This document shows, in pieces, positions 45,016 to 57,700 of a stretch of DNA of 64,000 bases (the stretch's first letter is position 1; every line of letters starts with the position of its first letter). Source of the DNA: Cymbidium sinense (taxonomy: Eukaryota; Streptophyta; Magnoliopsida; Asparagales; Orchidaceae); assembly GCA_021442155.1 (NCBI GenBank), contig CM038221.1, positions 151,767,601 to 151,831,600 on the forward strand, in the 5' to 3' direction. Below the pieces are notes generated by a model. That model searched no databases. It was not told where the DNA came from and saw only the letters and a program-made list of their open reading frames with translations. The translations under genes and the position numbers were made by a program.

Positions 45016-45748
45016 TTGACTTGGGTTAGTTTGAATTTGGTTTGATGATTGAAGTTTTTGTTTATATTTTAGTATGTGATTGATGAAGTAGTTGTTTGAA
45101 GAGAAAATCCAAGGATTTGGATTGATTTGAAAGTGTTTTGGCTAAGTTCAAGGATTTGACATGAAAGAGCATAAGTTGGATTTTGAATTGAGTTTTGAAT
45201 TAATTTTTGGTTACTTGAATTTATATTTCATTTATATTTGTGAATATAAATGAAAATATAAATGGGTTATGAGAAAATCTTTTGAGTTTGGTATGATTTC
45301 GATTTGATTTGAGCTAAGTCCATAAGATGAAATCAGAGGGCTTAGAAAAGATTTTGGGATTTGAATTCAATCTTGGGTTTCAACTATTTGATTTGGAATT
45401 GATTTATGATTTGGATTTTGGAATTCATTTATGATTTGAGAAAATCAATTGAGTTGGAATTAATTTAAGATTTGAGTTTTGGAATTGATTTATGATTTGA
45501 GAATATCAATTGAGTTGGAATTGATTTAAGATTTGTTTTGGAATTGATTTATGATTTAAGAAAATCAATTAAGTTGGAATTGATTTAAGATTTGGGTTTT
45601 GAAATGATTTGAATGAGAGAAGCAGGATTGGGTTCAAGCATAGGGTAGGCAAGTTCTCTGTAAGGCATAACCTATTCTAGCTAACTCTTCTAAGTCTAGA
45701 GTTAGGATAGTGTTCACCTAATCACAAAAATGTCTTTGACTGTTGGTG
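45016..45748 (-). mobile_element. Minus-strand LTR 5' fragment (copy R3, continued)
   Basis: Reverse complement of the region just inside the LTR 5' end. It contains the AATTGATTTATGATTTGAG tandem repeats (45360-45610) and the complement of TAGAGACTTAGAAGAGTTAG (about 45690), ending within about 65 bp of the LTR start. It meets the plus-strand LTR at 45752 head to head and forms a long inverted repeat with it. Confidence 0.78.
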
Positions 45749-46560
45749 TCTTGTTGACCTCACTTTAGAGTGAGCTCTCAACTTCTCCATCTTAGACATA
45801 GGACTCTTCTAGACACTAAGAGTTCCTTAATCTTAAGTCATTTCTAGTGATTAGGTGAACACTTATCCTAACCCTAGAGACTTAGAAGAGTTAGCCATAA
45901 GAATAGGTTATGCCTTAGGGGTATTATGAGAAATTGCCTACCCTATAGCTTGAACCCAATCCTTGCTTCTCTCCTTCAAATCATTTCCAAAACCCAAATC
46001 TTAAATCAATTCCAACTTAATTAATTTTCTTAAATCATAAATCAATTCCAAAACCCAAATCTTAAATCAAATCCAAATTAGTTGATTTTCTTAAATTATA
46101 AAGCAATTCCAAAATCCAAATCATAAATCAATTCCAAATCAAATGGTTGAAACCCATGATTGAATTCAAATCCCAAAATATTTCCTAAGCCCTTTGATTT
46201 CATCTTATGGACTTAGCTCAAATCAAATCCAAATCACTCCAAACTCAAAAGATTTTCTCATAACCCATTTATATTTTCATTTATATTCATAAATATAAAT
46301 GTATATTCATAAATATAAATTTATATTCATAAATATAAATGAAATATATATTCAAATAACCAAAAATCAATTCAAAACTCAAATCAAAATCCAACTTGTC
46401 AAATCTTGAACTTAGCCAAATCACTTTCAAATCAATCCAAATCTTTTTTCTCTTCAAACTATCACTTCTTCAATCACATACCCAAATATAAACATAAACA
46501 ATCATCAAACCAAAATCAAACTAACCCAAATCAAACTCATGTTCATCCTTTGAACTTGAA
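45016..46560. repeat. Long inverted repeat at head-to-head LTR junction
   Basis: Arm 45016-45748 is the approximate reverse complement of 45815-46560, with a short spacer of about 65 bp. Matching landmarks are GGAATTGATTTATGATTTGA against TCATAAATCAATTCC words, and TATTTGTGAATATAAATGAA against TTCATTTATATTCATAAATA. A transcript through the junction would fold back on itself. Confidence 0.7.
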
Positions 46561-49500
46561 ATTATCAAATGAATAAAAACCCATTTGACTCCAAATCATT
46601 TGCAATTGAATTTATATTTCAATCATAAGTCCATATGTGAGTTCAACTAAACTTGGATCAAGGTTTGATCAAGCTAATTGACCCACTTAAGCTCACTTGA
46701 CCCAAAGTGACCTAAAGGACCTTTTTGATCCAAATTCTAATCCAACCCAAATTAGATTGAAATAAGCCCATCTAAGCCTTACATTATGAGCAACAATCAT
46801 CCTAGGATGATCAATCACTCAAATTGGGTCAAATCAAGTCAAACCAAGCCTTTAAACAAGTCAACATTTAACCCAAATTAAACCTAAATAAGCTAAAATC
46901 TACTATAAACTAAATTGATTGAAACCATTGATCTGAACCAATTCATAATCAATAATTGTACTGGACCAAGCCATCAATTGAGCCAAACTAAGCCCAATTG
47001 GTCACTTGACCCAAGTTAACCCAAATTGACCTAAAAAGTTAAAATGGGTCAAATATTGATCTAAGACAAATTGATTACAACCAATGGGTCAAATTTATTC
47101 TAAATTGATTGTTGAACTTGACCAAAGCTTCAATTGACCAATTGGACCCAACCTAGCCCAATTGACCATGAACCCAACTTGACTTAAAAGGTCAAATCAA
47201 CTTGAAATCAAACCAAACTAAAATTGATTGAAACCAAAGCTTGTAATACACTTCAAATGACCAACCAAGCCTAAATCAACCCATGACCTAACCCAATTGA
47301 GTCAAATGGGTCAAATTGGTCAACTTGACCCATTTGATCTAAATGAACCTAAATGAACCAAAACCAAACCTAAACCAAGTTGAACCAAACCAAAGACATC
47401 CATAAGCTCTAAATGAACATTTGAACTTGACTTTATCCATGGTTTGACCCAATTTGACCAATTGGTCAACCTAACCCAAATTGACCCATTTTGACCTAAA
47501 CGAGTCAAATTGAACCAATTCAAACCAAATAAACTCCAAATCACTTGAAATTTGGCCCAACCCAATTTTGAATCTTTTCAAATCTGTCTAAATCAAATTC
47601 AAGGCCAAATAACCATTTTATCCTTAGGTCAAAGGGTATCCTATCACCAAATTCACTTAGAATTTGGTCAAATCCTTTCTCAAGGCCACTTGGCATCCTT
47701 CTAGTGGTCCACTTGGACACTAAAGAGGGTGGTGAACATGACCTAATGACCTTGGGTCATCCATGGCCCAACCCAAGGCTAAACTGACCCCTCTAATGGG
47801 AATTGAGCACTTAGATCACCCAATGCACTCACCTAGCACATGGGCACTCACTTTCCTTCCCTCCACTACCTAAAATGAATCACATGGGATGCTAAAAACC
47901 CTAAACTGATCAATCTATCAGGGAAATTGATCAAAAATGGCAAAGCTAGTCTTCACCATCCGATCCAAGGAGGGGGAGATATACTCCCCCTCAATGCCAA
48001 TCAAACCAGGTTCATTGAATTCGATTGAGCTTTAGGAATCAAAAACAAGCTTCTCCTAGCCTTGGCAAGCATTCCTGAGCAACCCCCATTTTCTTCTTCT
48101 CGGTTTTGCTTAAGCCGAAATAGGGGAGATCCAAATCAATTCCAACTTATCCAATTCTCCACCAAACCCAAATTAAACTTACAAGCACCATCAAGGCACC
48201 TCGTTGAGCTCAATCAAGTTATTTCCCAAGTCACCAAGCCACGGGAAGGAGGACTTCGATCAAAGCTGATTGCCATTGAAGGGGGGCTTGGTCAACCAAC
48301 CCATCCACTTCAAATCAAGGCTTGATACCTTCAGCTTCATCATACTAGGCGCTACCTCCCTCCATTGGAAGCCCCTGTGATAGCCTCCGGTGAGGTATTG
48401 CTCAAAATTGATCCTAAGATAAAAATTGCTTGGTCCTTTGTGAAGAGAATTCTAATCCCATTAGATCTTGACTGTTGGATTCATTGCTTGTGCTCCTTCA
48501 AAGGTGTGGGGTGAGTTTGAACACCATCTGAGCTTGGGCGAGCTCAGATCGAGCAATGATCGATGGATGGTATCTGTCTCTCACCGCTTAGGAGTAGACA
48601 GATCACACATCACCCATTTTGCGTGATTGAAATGGACAATTATGATTAAATCACAATAGATCTCCTTATGATTTAAGCCTAAACTATGGGATTAATCACG
48701 ACCATATGATCTTAGATCAGACAACCCATGGGGATAACATTCACCGCCAGCTGACTCAATGGTAGATGTGATAACTTAAATAACATATCCCATCGTGCCA
48801 TGTGGAAAGCACACCGCATCAACCACCACATGGCCCAATGGGATTAGGGGGTATAATTAGCTCTAATTAATTCAATTTTAATAATGGAACTTCCAAAATT
48901 TATAACAAATTATAGAAAATCCAAAAAATATAAACTTAACTTCATTTTAAAGATAATTCTAAGGAGAATAATATAAACTTAAAATCAATTGATTTTGAAT
49001 AGTAATTTTCACTCAATTTGGGTTTCATTGAAAATATAATTAGGCTAATTACTTCTTAATTACTTCAGAAATTAATTTCAAACTTCCTAAGGTTGATTAG
49101 TAGGAAGACCTATGCCTCCCATGATTTTCTTGGAATTTATTATTAGATTAATTAGGGGAATTGCTTATTTCATCTTTAATCTCTCTTAATTAATTAAATG
49201 ATTAATTAACCTACTAAATAAAGATAAATTCATTAATTAAGCTAGATAATTATCATGGAACAGTGAATGGACTTAGGGAATGAGATTAGGATTTATTTTT
49301 CAATCTTTTCTATTAAGTTTATTTCATTTGGATAAACACTTAATTAATTTGTAAATTGATTAATGACTTAATCACTTCATTAATTGGCTTAATTAACTAA
49401 ATTCAAAATGAAATTATTCCAAAACTTAATCAACTTAATCTAGGGTAGATTCTTAGGTGTTCAATAACCTAAGAGACTTTAAAGAAAATCATAATCAAAC

Positions 49501-52500
49501 TACATGTGTAGGATGATTATGAAAGTACTTAATTAAACCCTTTAGCTTAATTAATCAATAATTATGAGCCAATTGCATTAGACCCATTTATTTCTTAGGT
49601 GCATTATTGATTTAAAGTCCATGTGGTTGCATATCATATGTTAGCTCATAATTGCTTGGTTAGTTATGTTCAAGTGGTGTAGGTAAGGGGTAATTAATGA
49701 ATTTAATTCACACCTTAACCTAAACAAAACATAAAATAAACCTAATTGTTCTAAAATTTAAACTAAACCAATTCACACGGGAAATGGGTTAGGACCAGCA
49801 AACTCTTTTCACATTTCCTAAATCAAATCAAATCCAAAAATAAAAATCTCTTTAAAGAATTTTGATTCATTTTTAATAATCCTATTTTGCATGATTGTCC
49901 TTAGGAATTAATTAGGGTGAATGAAGTCATGTGCTTACATCCCTTTATTTCTTTTTGAGCATGCTAAATGTTGTTTGTCATATGAAATCATGCATTCAAG
50001 TCTTTTGAAAAATCAATTAAATAAAATGTTTCCTTTTATGCCAAATTGCATGTTTTGGCTAAAGTTAAGAATATGAGTGGCTATTATCACTATTAAACCA
50101 AAAAATTATTTTCAAAACCTATAAATCAAAGATTATGAATGGAGTGATGCTACTTATAAATACTTATAAGCTTGCATGTGATTATAGGATAAGATGTGTT
50201 TTATGTTATTTTCTTCTCTTTCTTAACATGGGTTTGAATGAGATTTGCAAAGTGTATAGTTCATTCGAAAAGAACACAACACTTGCTTAAATCTATTTCT
50301 ATGCATTCCTATGTTATGATTTAAGAAGGAACCTCACATTTACATATATAAATTATACAACCAAATCAAACAAAAATCTTTTGCATGATTCTTCATCTAT
50401 TTATTTTTTTTGTACATCTTCTTATATTTAAGAAAAGTGCTATATTAGTCTGGACATCTCGAGGCTGTGAGTCTTTAAGTAGCCCTAAGAAGGTCTTGTA
50501 CCTTATGCCCCTGGTGTAGAAAATAATGGCACCATACTCACTTATGTCTTTTATACATACGAATGTGCATTTTGTTAATGGATGAAAACCCCCCTTTGCT
50601 ATATAATAAAGACTCGTGGAACATTCAAAATTTTCAAAATCATATCTCTTAGCATTCATCATCAAAGTGTGCTAAAATTTGTATTGCATGTATAACTATG
50701 CTTAGGATTATTCATATGCATGGTATACATGGTGGAAAGAAATAAATGGGTGTGTTATGTGATAGTAATTCACCTTAACTAATCCTAAGATGCCTCTCTT
50801 ATTGAATAGGGCTATTTAGAGTAAATCTAAACTTAGGATTAATTAAAAATACATAATAAAACATTCACTAAAGAAAAATCATTAATGAACCTACCTTAGA
50901 AATGCTTTAGGTTAGGGATGAAAGAGAAGTTCTCTTTTCTTTTCTTTTCTTCATAAAATTCAGTAACTAAGTGTAGGTTCATTCAAACCAAATCAAATCA
51001 TCAACTAAAATTAACAAATCAACTAAATCACTTAAACTAAAATGACCCTCTAAATTGAACCTTCCACAATTAGAAAATTTGAACCTTAAAGATTAGCTAA
51101 GACATGCCACACAAGCCTTTAATGGCACACACATTAGACTAAGTCACCATTTTTAGCTCTATGTTAGGGCAGTGCATGGTTTGATGCTTGATTTTATTTT
51201 GTGATGTAATATTTTTAGATTGGATGTTAGGGTGTATGTGCGTAGGCTAGATGTTAGAATGATCTTAGCCTAATCATGTCTTCTGTGGGGGATTGTGCTT
51301 AAGGGCTGTTGTAATAAAAATATAAATGTTTTTGTTCTGCAGGTTGCTTATACCCCTAAGCATGATCCAAATTAGGATAGGTGGACTTTATTACCCATGT
51401 TTGGGGTGCTAAGTCCAACTTATTCATATAACTGCTTGGGTTATATGGTATATTTAGCTAATTTCCATTTTGCATGTTTAGTTTGATTTATCTTTCCCAT
51501 TTTAATGTAAATTTTGTAATTAAGATTTGGAATGAATATTATGGGGGAATTAAGGTAAACATTGGTCATAAGATCATGTCTTATGTACCATGAGAAGCCT
51601 TGGAGCAAGCTACATCCTAAGTCAAACCGAAAGAAAGGAAGAAAGAAAGAAAGGAAGAAATAAAATAAAGAATGAAGATGAAGAATGAAGACCCCCATAA
51701 CATGAATTCCTTCTAAATTGTAATAATTCACTTGTAACCTCAGTTCTATAAGGGTAGAGCTCGGCTACCCACATTTCTTTTTGGGTTGTCCAGTGGTGCC
51801 CGACCACATCGGCCTTTATTTATTTTTTGCTAGCTTTATAAAATTATTTAATGTTTGTTTAGCTTGTGCATTAGGATGACATGATTTTCCTAGTTTCTTA
51901 CTTATTTGGCGAGTGTTAAATGGCCTAGATGCGATTAGACTCTTAGAGAAAAATAAATTTTCTATCCAATTAATCAACTCAAATTAAATTAAACAACTCA
52001 TAACCTCACTTAAAGCCTAGAATCAAGATAATAAAAGATTTAGCAACCCTTTAGCTGGATGTTGTATGTCTCACATCATGCATAAATCATATTGCTTCAC
52101 TCTTGCTATTGGAGGGCTTCCACCTTTGCCAGAGAAAATGGCTTGACCTTTGAGAGCCATGGTGGAAACACACCTCCTTCTTTCTAATTTTAGTCCATAA
52201 TCAATCTTCTCATGCATTAGGCATATGAAATCCCATAGCTTGTGTTAAATGAATTGTCCAAAAAATCAAAATAAAAGTTAACAAAAATTTGAAACAGATT
52301 TAAGTCATTATGCATGCCCTTCATGATCTAGTCTCTTAAGGAGTGTGTTTAAGGACTTAGTCTCCTTTCTAAATAAATAATAGCCTAGCTATCTTGTAAA
52401 GCATAAGACTTGCCTACATATATTTAAAATTGTAGGAGTTAGTTGGCGGCCACCCCTAGGTGGTTATAAGTCCAACAGTCGGGAGGTTTATCCTTTCTTG

Positions 52501-53240
52501 TGGAGGTAAACCATATACTCATTTTTGCCTTTGATTTAGGTCATGCCTTGGTCCTTGCCAAAGCTCCCTAGATTTAGGATCTGAGGTTACTATTTCCCTT
52601 TATGGGCTACAAGCATAAATCCTCACCTCTTAGGCATCTCCATAGCATTATGTTTTGGAATTGTAAGCCCTAGATTTCTAGTAAAAATTTAACTCAAACA
52701 TATAATTCTTCTCAAATTTCAAAAATATAAAGCCCAACCATATGATAATTTGGGATGCTTACTATATTTCCTAGTATAATAAGCATCCCCTACTCATCTC
52801 CCTTTGATTTCAATAATAACTCCCTCTTTTTGATCAATCTCACTCAATTTTCTAAAAATAACCAATTTATTGATAGATAATGATCATTTACCTTAATTGA
52901 GAGTATTCTTAAGGAATCTCATTCCTTAGGATGTAATTAACTATGGGGGCTTGACCTCCATAAGAAACTTAATGAACCCAGTTTAAAATAAACCCTACTT
53001 TACTTTTCCATGTAAAGTAGAGGAAGATTCTCTAGTACATTCGAAGACCCATTGTCCTTAGGAGTCCTTATTAGGTGGTTAGGTCCATTGCAGGATGGTG
53101 ACTTCTATCTCTTGAGATAGTACATCATTCCTCAATGTGGCACCTAATCACTCTAATGAGTACATCTGGATCTACGTGATATCCCAACTAAAAATACAAA
53201 ATTTTCAAATATATTCCAATGTTTTAAAATAAAAATACCA
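45752..53240 (+). mobile_element. Complete LTR, about 7.5 kb, 5' LTR of a second element
   Basis: It starts TGTTGACCTCAC and ends TACCA just before a PBS-like site, so it is in the position of a 5' LTR. It holds TTGACC zone 46500-47580, TATA palindrome GGGGGAGATATACTCCCCC (47972-47990), donor-like TGAG|GTATTG (GT 48395), CATGTGG/CCACATGG words (48798-48840), one GC-rich sub-repeat (50428-50540), acceptor-like CTGCAG (51342), a lost second acceptor (about 51475), the conserved block near 51745 and the cleanest hairpin cassette (52905-53123). The frame at 48062-48325 is not conserved. Confidence 0.87.
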
Positions 53241-53250
53241 CAGATTTTTC

Positions 53251-53268
53251 TAGCGACTTCATGGGGAA
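53251..53268 (+). other. Primer-binding site of the second element
   Basis: TAGCGACTTCATGGGGAA lies ten bases after the LTR end, with the same CAGATTTTTC spacer as at 8153-8162. It is less well preserved than the PBS at 8163. Confidence 0.6.
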
Positions 53269-54758
53269 GGTTCCCCTCTCCATCTTTGGTAAATGATCAT
53301 TGTCTCCAAGTATTGATAATGAGTTTATAATTTATATGAATCTAAGACTATTCTTCTTTTCCATTGGCACTTAGTTTATTTCACTCTTAAGCTAAGCTAG
53401 CCAATATCCTGTAGGTTTTAGGACCTCACTCTATGTAGGTCATAAAACCCCTGTTGGGTCCTCCAATAGGTGAAAATAAAATTTAATCAAAAGAGATTAC
53501 TAAAGATCATTCTCCTTATCATCTTTATGATAAGGAAGAGTTCATTCTACAAATAATAAAATAAAATCCTTTATAAAAATATCACTTTCCAAAAAGCACT
53601 TTTCCAAAAAGTTCACATAATAAAATACTTGCACAAAAATTTTATAACTCAACCTCATCTAATAATTTTAGAAAATTGATATATGTAGAATTGATTCAAA
53701 AAAATAACAAAAAAAGTAAGAATCATCTTTCAAAAAATACATATGAACATCTTCATTCAATATACCCAATTTTATTGAATGAAGATTTCATTCCCAAATA
53801 AAATCAAAATCATCTTTCAAAAAAGCACATATGAACATCTTCATTCAATATACCCAAATTTATTGAATGAAGATTTCATTTCCAAATAAAATCAAAAATC
53901 ATCTTTCAAAAAGACCATATGAACATCCTCATTAAATATACTCAAATTTATTGAATGAAGATTTCATTTCCAAATAAAATCAAAATCATCTTTCAAAAAG
54001 CACATATGAACATCCTCATTCAGTATACCCAAATTTATAGAATGAAGATTTAATTTTTAAATGAATCAAAATCATCTTTCAAAAAGCACATATGAACATC
54101 CTCATTCAATATATTCAAATTTATTGAATGAAGATTTCATTTCCAAATAAAATTAAAATCATCTTTAAGAAAGCACATATGAACTTCTTCATTCAATATA
54201 CCCAAATTTATTGAATGAAGATTTCATTTCCAAATAAAAATCAAAATCATCTTTCAAAAAAGCATATATGAACATCTTCATTCAATATACCCAAATTTAT
54301 TGAATGAAGATTTCATTCACAAATAAAATTAAAACTATCTTTCAAAAAGCACATATGAACAACTTCATTCAATATACCCAAATTTATTGAATGATGATTT
54401 CATTCCCAAATAAAATCAAAATCATCTTTCAAAAAGCACATATGAACATCTTCATTCAATATACCCAAATTTATTGAATGAATATTTTATTCTCAAATAA
54501 AATCAAAATCATCTTTCAAAAAGGACATATGAACATCTTCATTCAATATACCCAAATTTATTGAATGAAGATTTCATTCCCAAATAAAATTAAAATCATC
54601 TTTCAAAAATCACATATCAACATCCTCATTCAATATAACCAAATTTATTGAATGAATATTTTATTTCAAAATAAAATCACATCATTTGAAACTCCACTCA
54701 ACACATCCCACATGTGTTAAGTTGGAATTTCTTTCTTTTCAAAAAGCAACAATCAAAC
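53269..54758 (+). mobile_element. Leader of the second element with hairpin array, 5' part
   Basis: It matches 8182-9640. It contains the PBS-proximal hairpin (53414-53449) and about ten family-1 hairpin units (53730-54670) with arms CTTCATTCAATA/TATTGAATGAAG and loop TACCCAAATT. The divergent hairpin ACTCAACACA/TGTGTTAAGT follows near 54690-54720. The units here are more uniform than in the first element. The leader is cut at 54758 by an inserted LTR and resumes at 62585. Confidence 0.88.
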
Positions 54759-57700
54759 TATTGACCTCATTTTTAGGATGAGCTCTCAACCCCTCCATCT
54801 TAGACATAGGACTTCTCTTAGGCTTTAAGAGTTTCTTAGTCTTAAGACACTTCTAGTGATTTGGTGGACACTCAACATAACCCTAGAGACTTAGAAAAGT
54901 TAGCCATAGGAATAGGTCATACCTTAGGGGTGCTAGGAAAATTTGCGTACCCTATAGCTTGAACCAAATCCTCACTTCCTTCTTCCAAGTCAAAACTTTG
55001 AACCCATATCAACTCCAACTCTAACTCAAACCTTGAACCAATTCAATGGATTTTCTCAAATCATGAATCAATTCCAAATAATTGAAACCTATGATTGAAG
55101 CCCATGATTGGATTCTAAACTCCAAAATATTTCTTAAGTCCTTTGATTCCCTCTCATGGACTTAGCTCAGATCAAATCCAAATCTATTCAAATTCAAGAA
55201 ATTTTCTCACAACCCATTCATATTCTCATTTATATTCACATATATAAATTAAATATAAATTCAAATCAATCAAATCAAATCCAAAATTCAAATCCAAATA
55301 AAAAAATTTTTAATAAGTCACTTTGATTTTATCTTATGGACTTAGCCTAAATCAAATCAAAATCAATTCAAATTCAAGGAATTTTCTCTTAACCCATTTA
55401 TATTCTCACTTATATTCACAAATATAAATGAAATATAATTCAAATATCCAAACTAAATCCAAAAAATTAAATCCAAATTCAATTAAAATTCAACCTAAGC
55501 TTTTCAAGCCAAATTTTTGAACTTAGCCAAATCAAATTCAAATCAAGCCAACCCCTTGATTTTTATTCATGATTCAATCAATCCTATAATCATGAATCTA
55601 AATATAAACTTAAACTTTAAATATCAAACCAAAAATTAATTCAAAACTCAAACTCAAATTCAATCAAAATTCAACCTAAGCCTTTCAAGTCAAATTCTTG
55701 AACTTAGCCAAATCAAATTCAGATTAAGCCAAACCATTGATTTTTCTTCATGGTTCAATCAATCCGTCAATCATGAATCCAAATATAAATACAAACTTCA
55801 ATCACCAAACCAAAATTAAATTCAAAAAGCAAACCCAAGTCAAACTCATGTTTACCCCTTTGAACTTGAAATTGTCAAATGAATCAAATCCCATTTGACT
55901 CCAAATCACTTGCAAATGGATTTATATTTCAATCATAAGTCCATATGTGAGTTCAACCAAACTTGATTCAATCCTTGGTCAAGTCAATTTACCCATTTAG
56001 GCTCACTTGACCCAAAGTGACCTAAAGTATCCCTTATGAGCCAAATTCTAATCCTACCCAAATTGGATTGAACTAAGCCTAACTAAGTCTCACATTGTGA
56101 GCAATAATCATAATGAGATGACCAATCACTCAAATTGGGCCAAACCAAGTCAACACTTAGCCAAAATGAAACCTGAACTAGCCAAAATCCACCATAGGCC
56201 AAATTGATTGAAACCATTGATCAAAACTCATTCATGATCAATGTTTGAACTTGACCAAGTCATCATTTGAGCCTAACCTAGCCCAATTGGAAACTAGACC
56301 CAAGTTGACCCAACTTGACCTAAAAAGTCAAAATGTGTTAAAACTTGATCTAAATTAAATTGATTGAAACCAATGGGTTAAGTTTATTCCAAATCACTTG
56401 TTGAACTTGACCAAAGCCTTAATTAGCCAACTAGACCCAACCTAGCCCAATTAACCTTGAACCCAACTTGACCTAAAAGGTCAAATTGAGCCAAAATCAA
56501 ACTAAACTAAAATTGATTGGAAACAAAGATACCAATATATTTCATATGACCAATGAAACCTAAACCAACCCATCACTTACCCCAAATAAGTCAAATGGGT
56601 CAAATTAATCAACTTGACCCATTTGACCTAAATGAAATCAAATGAACCAAATTCAAATATAAATCAAATTGAACCAAACCAATGATGCCAAAACATTTCA
56701 AATGGTCTTATGAACTTGACCTAACCCTTGGTTTGACCGAATTTGACCAATTGATCAACTTGACCTAAGATGACCCATTTTGACCTACATGGGTCAACAT
56801 GAGCAAAATCATATCAAATCAATTCCAAATTCTTTAAAACTTGGACCAACCCAATTTTCAATCATACCAAACATACTCAAACTGAAATCCAAGCCAAATG
56901 ACCATTTTACCCCTAGGCCATAGGATAACCTAAAATCAAAACCACTTGGAATTTGGTCAAATCCTTTAAATGGACACTTTGCATCCTCTTAGTACCAAAT
57001 CATCACTAATGAGGATGGTGCACATGATCCAATGGGTTTGGATCAGCCAAACCTAACCAAATGGTCAAACCGATCACCTCACTTGACATGAGCACATGAG
57101 AATCATTCCTCCACCCATTTCAAGCACATGGCACATCTCCACTACCTCTCTCTGGCCAAACCGAATGCCATGCCACCTTAAATGGTCTAACAAACCCATT
57201 ACATTTGGTGAATTGGATCAAACTGGCAAAGGGAAGCTAGGCCGTCCGATCCTCTAAGGGGGAGATATACTCCCCCTATTTTCATTTCATTCACACACTC
57301 TCACACTCGATTGAAGCTAGGGAACTCAGAGTAAGCATTTGGAAGTCTCCCAAGCTTGCTAGAGCCATCTCCAATTCTCTATTTCTTAGTTTCTTCAAAC
57401 CAAAAATAAGGGAGCTCCACCATTTTTCCAACTTACTCAATACAAAATCAACTCAATTGCTCCTTCAAGCACCTTGAGGGGACCTAATTGAACTTACTCC
57501 AAGCTTCATCCAAGTTCTTAAGGGCTAGGGAGAGGGGACTTTGATCAAGGTCATGAGCATTTGAAGGTGAGCTTGGTTCATAGGAAGATCTACTCAATCC
57601 CAAGGCTTGAAACTTTCAATAGAGTTTCATCTCCACTAGACAAAGCTACCTCGACAGATTTGAGCATCGGTGATAGCCTCTGGGAAGGCACTATTCAAAA

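Noticed and set aside
50393..50665. 90-codon minus-strand frame and similar frames at 2759-2992, 35184-35495 and 39828-40076
   Set aside because: All read through the GC-rich LTR sub-repeat and its flanks in varying frames and strands, so they are shadows of a non-coding repeat.
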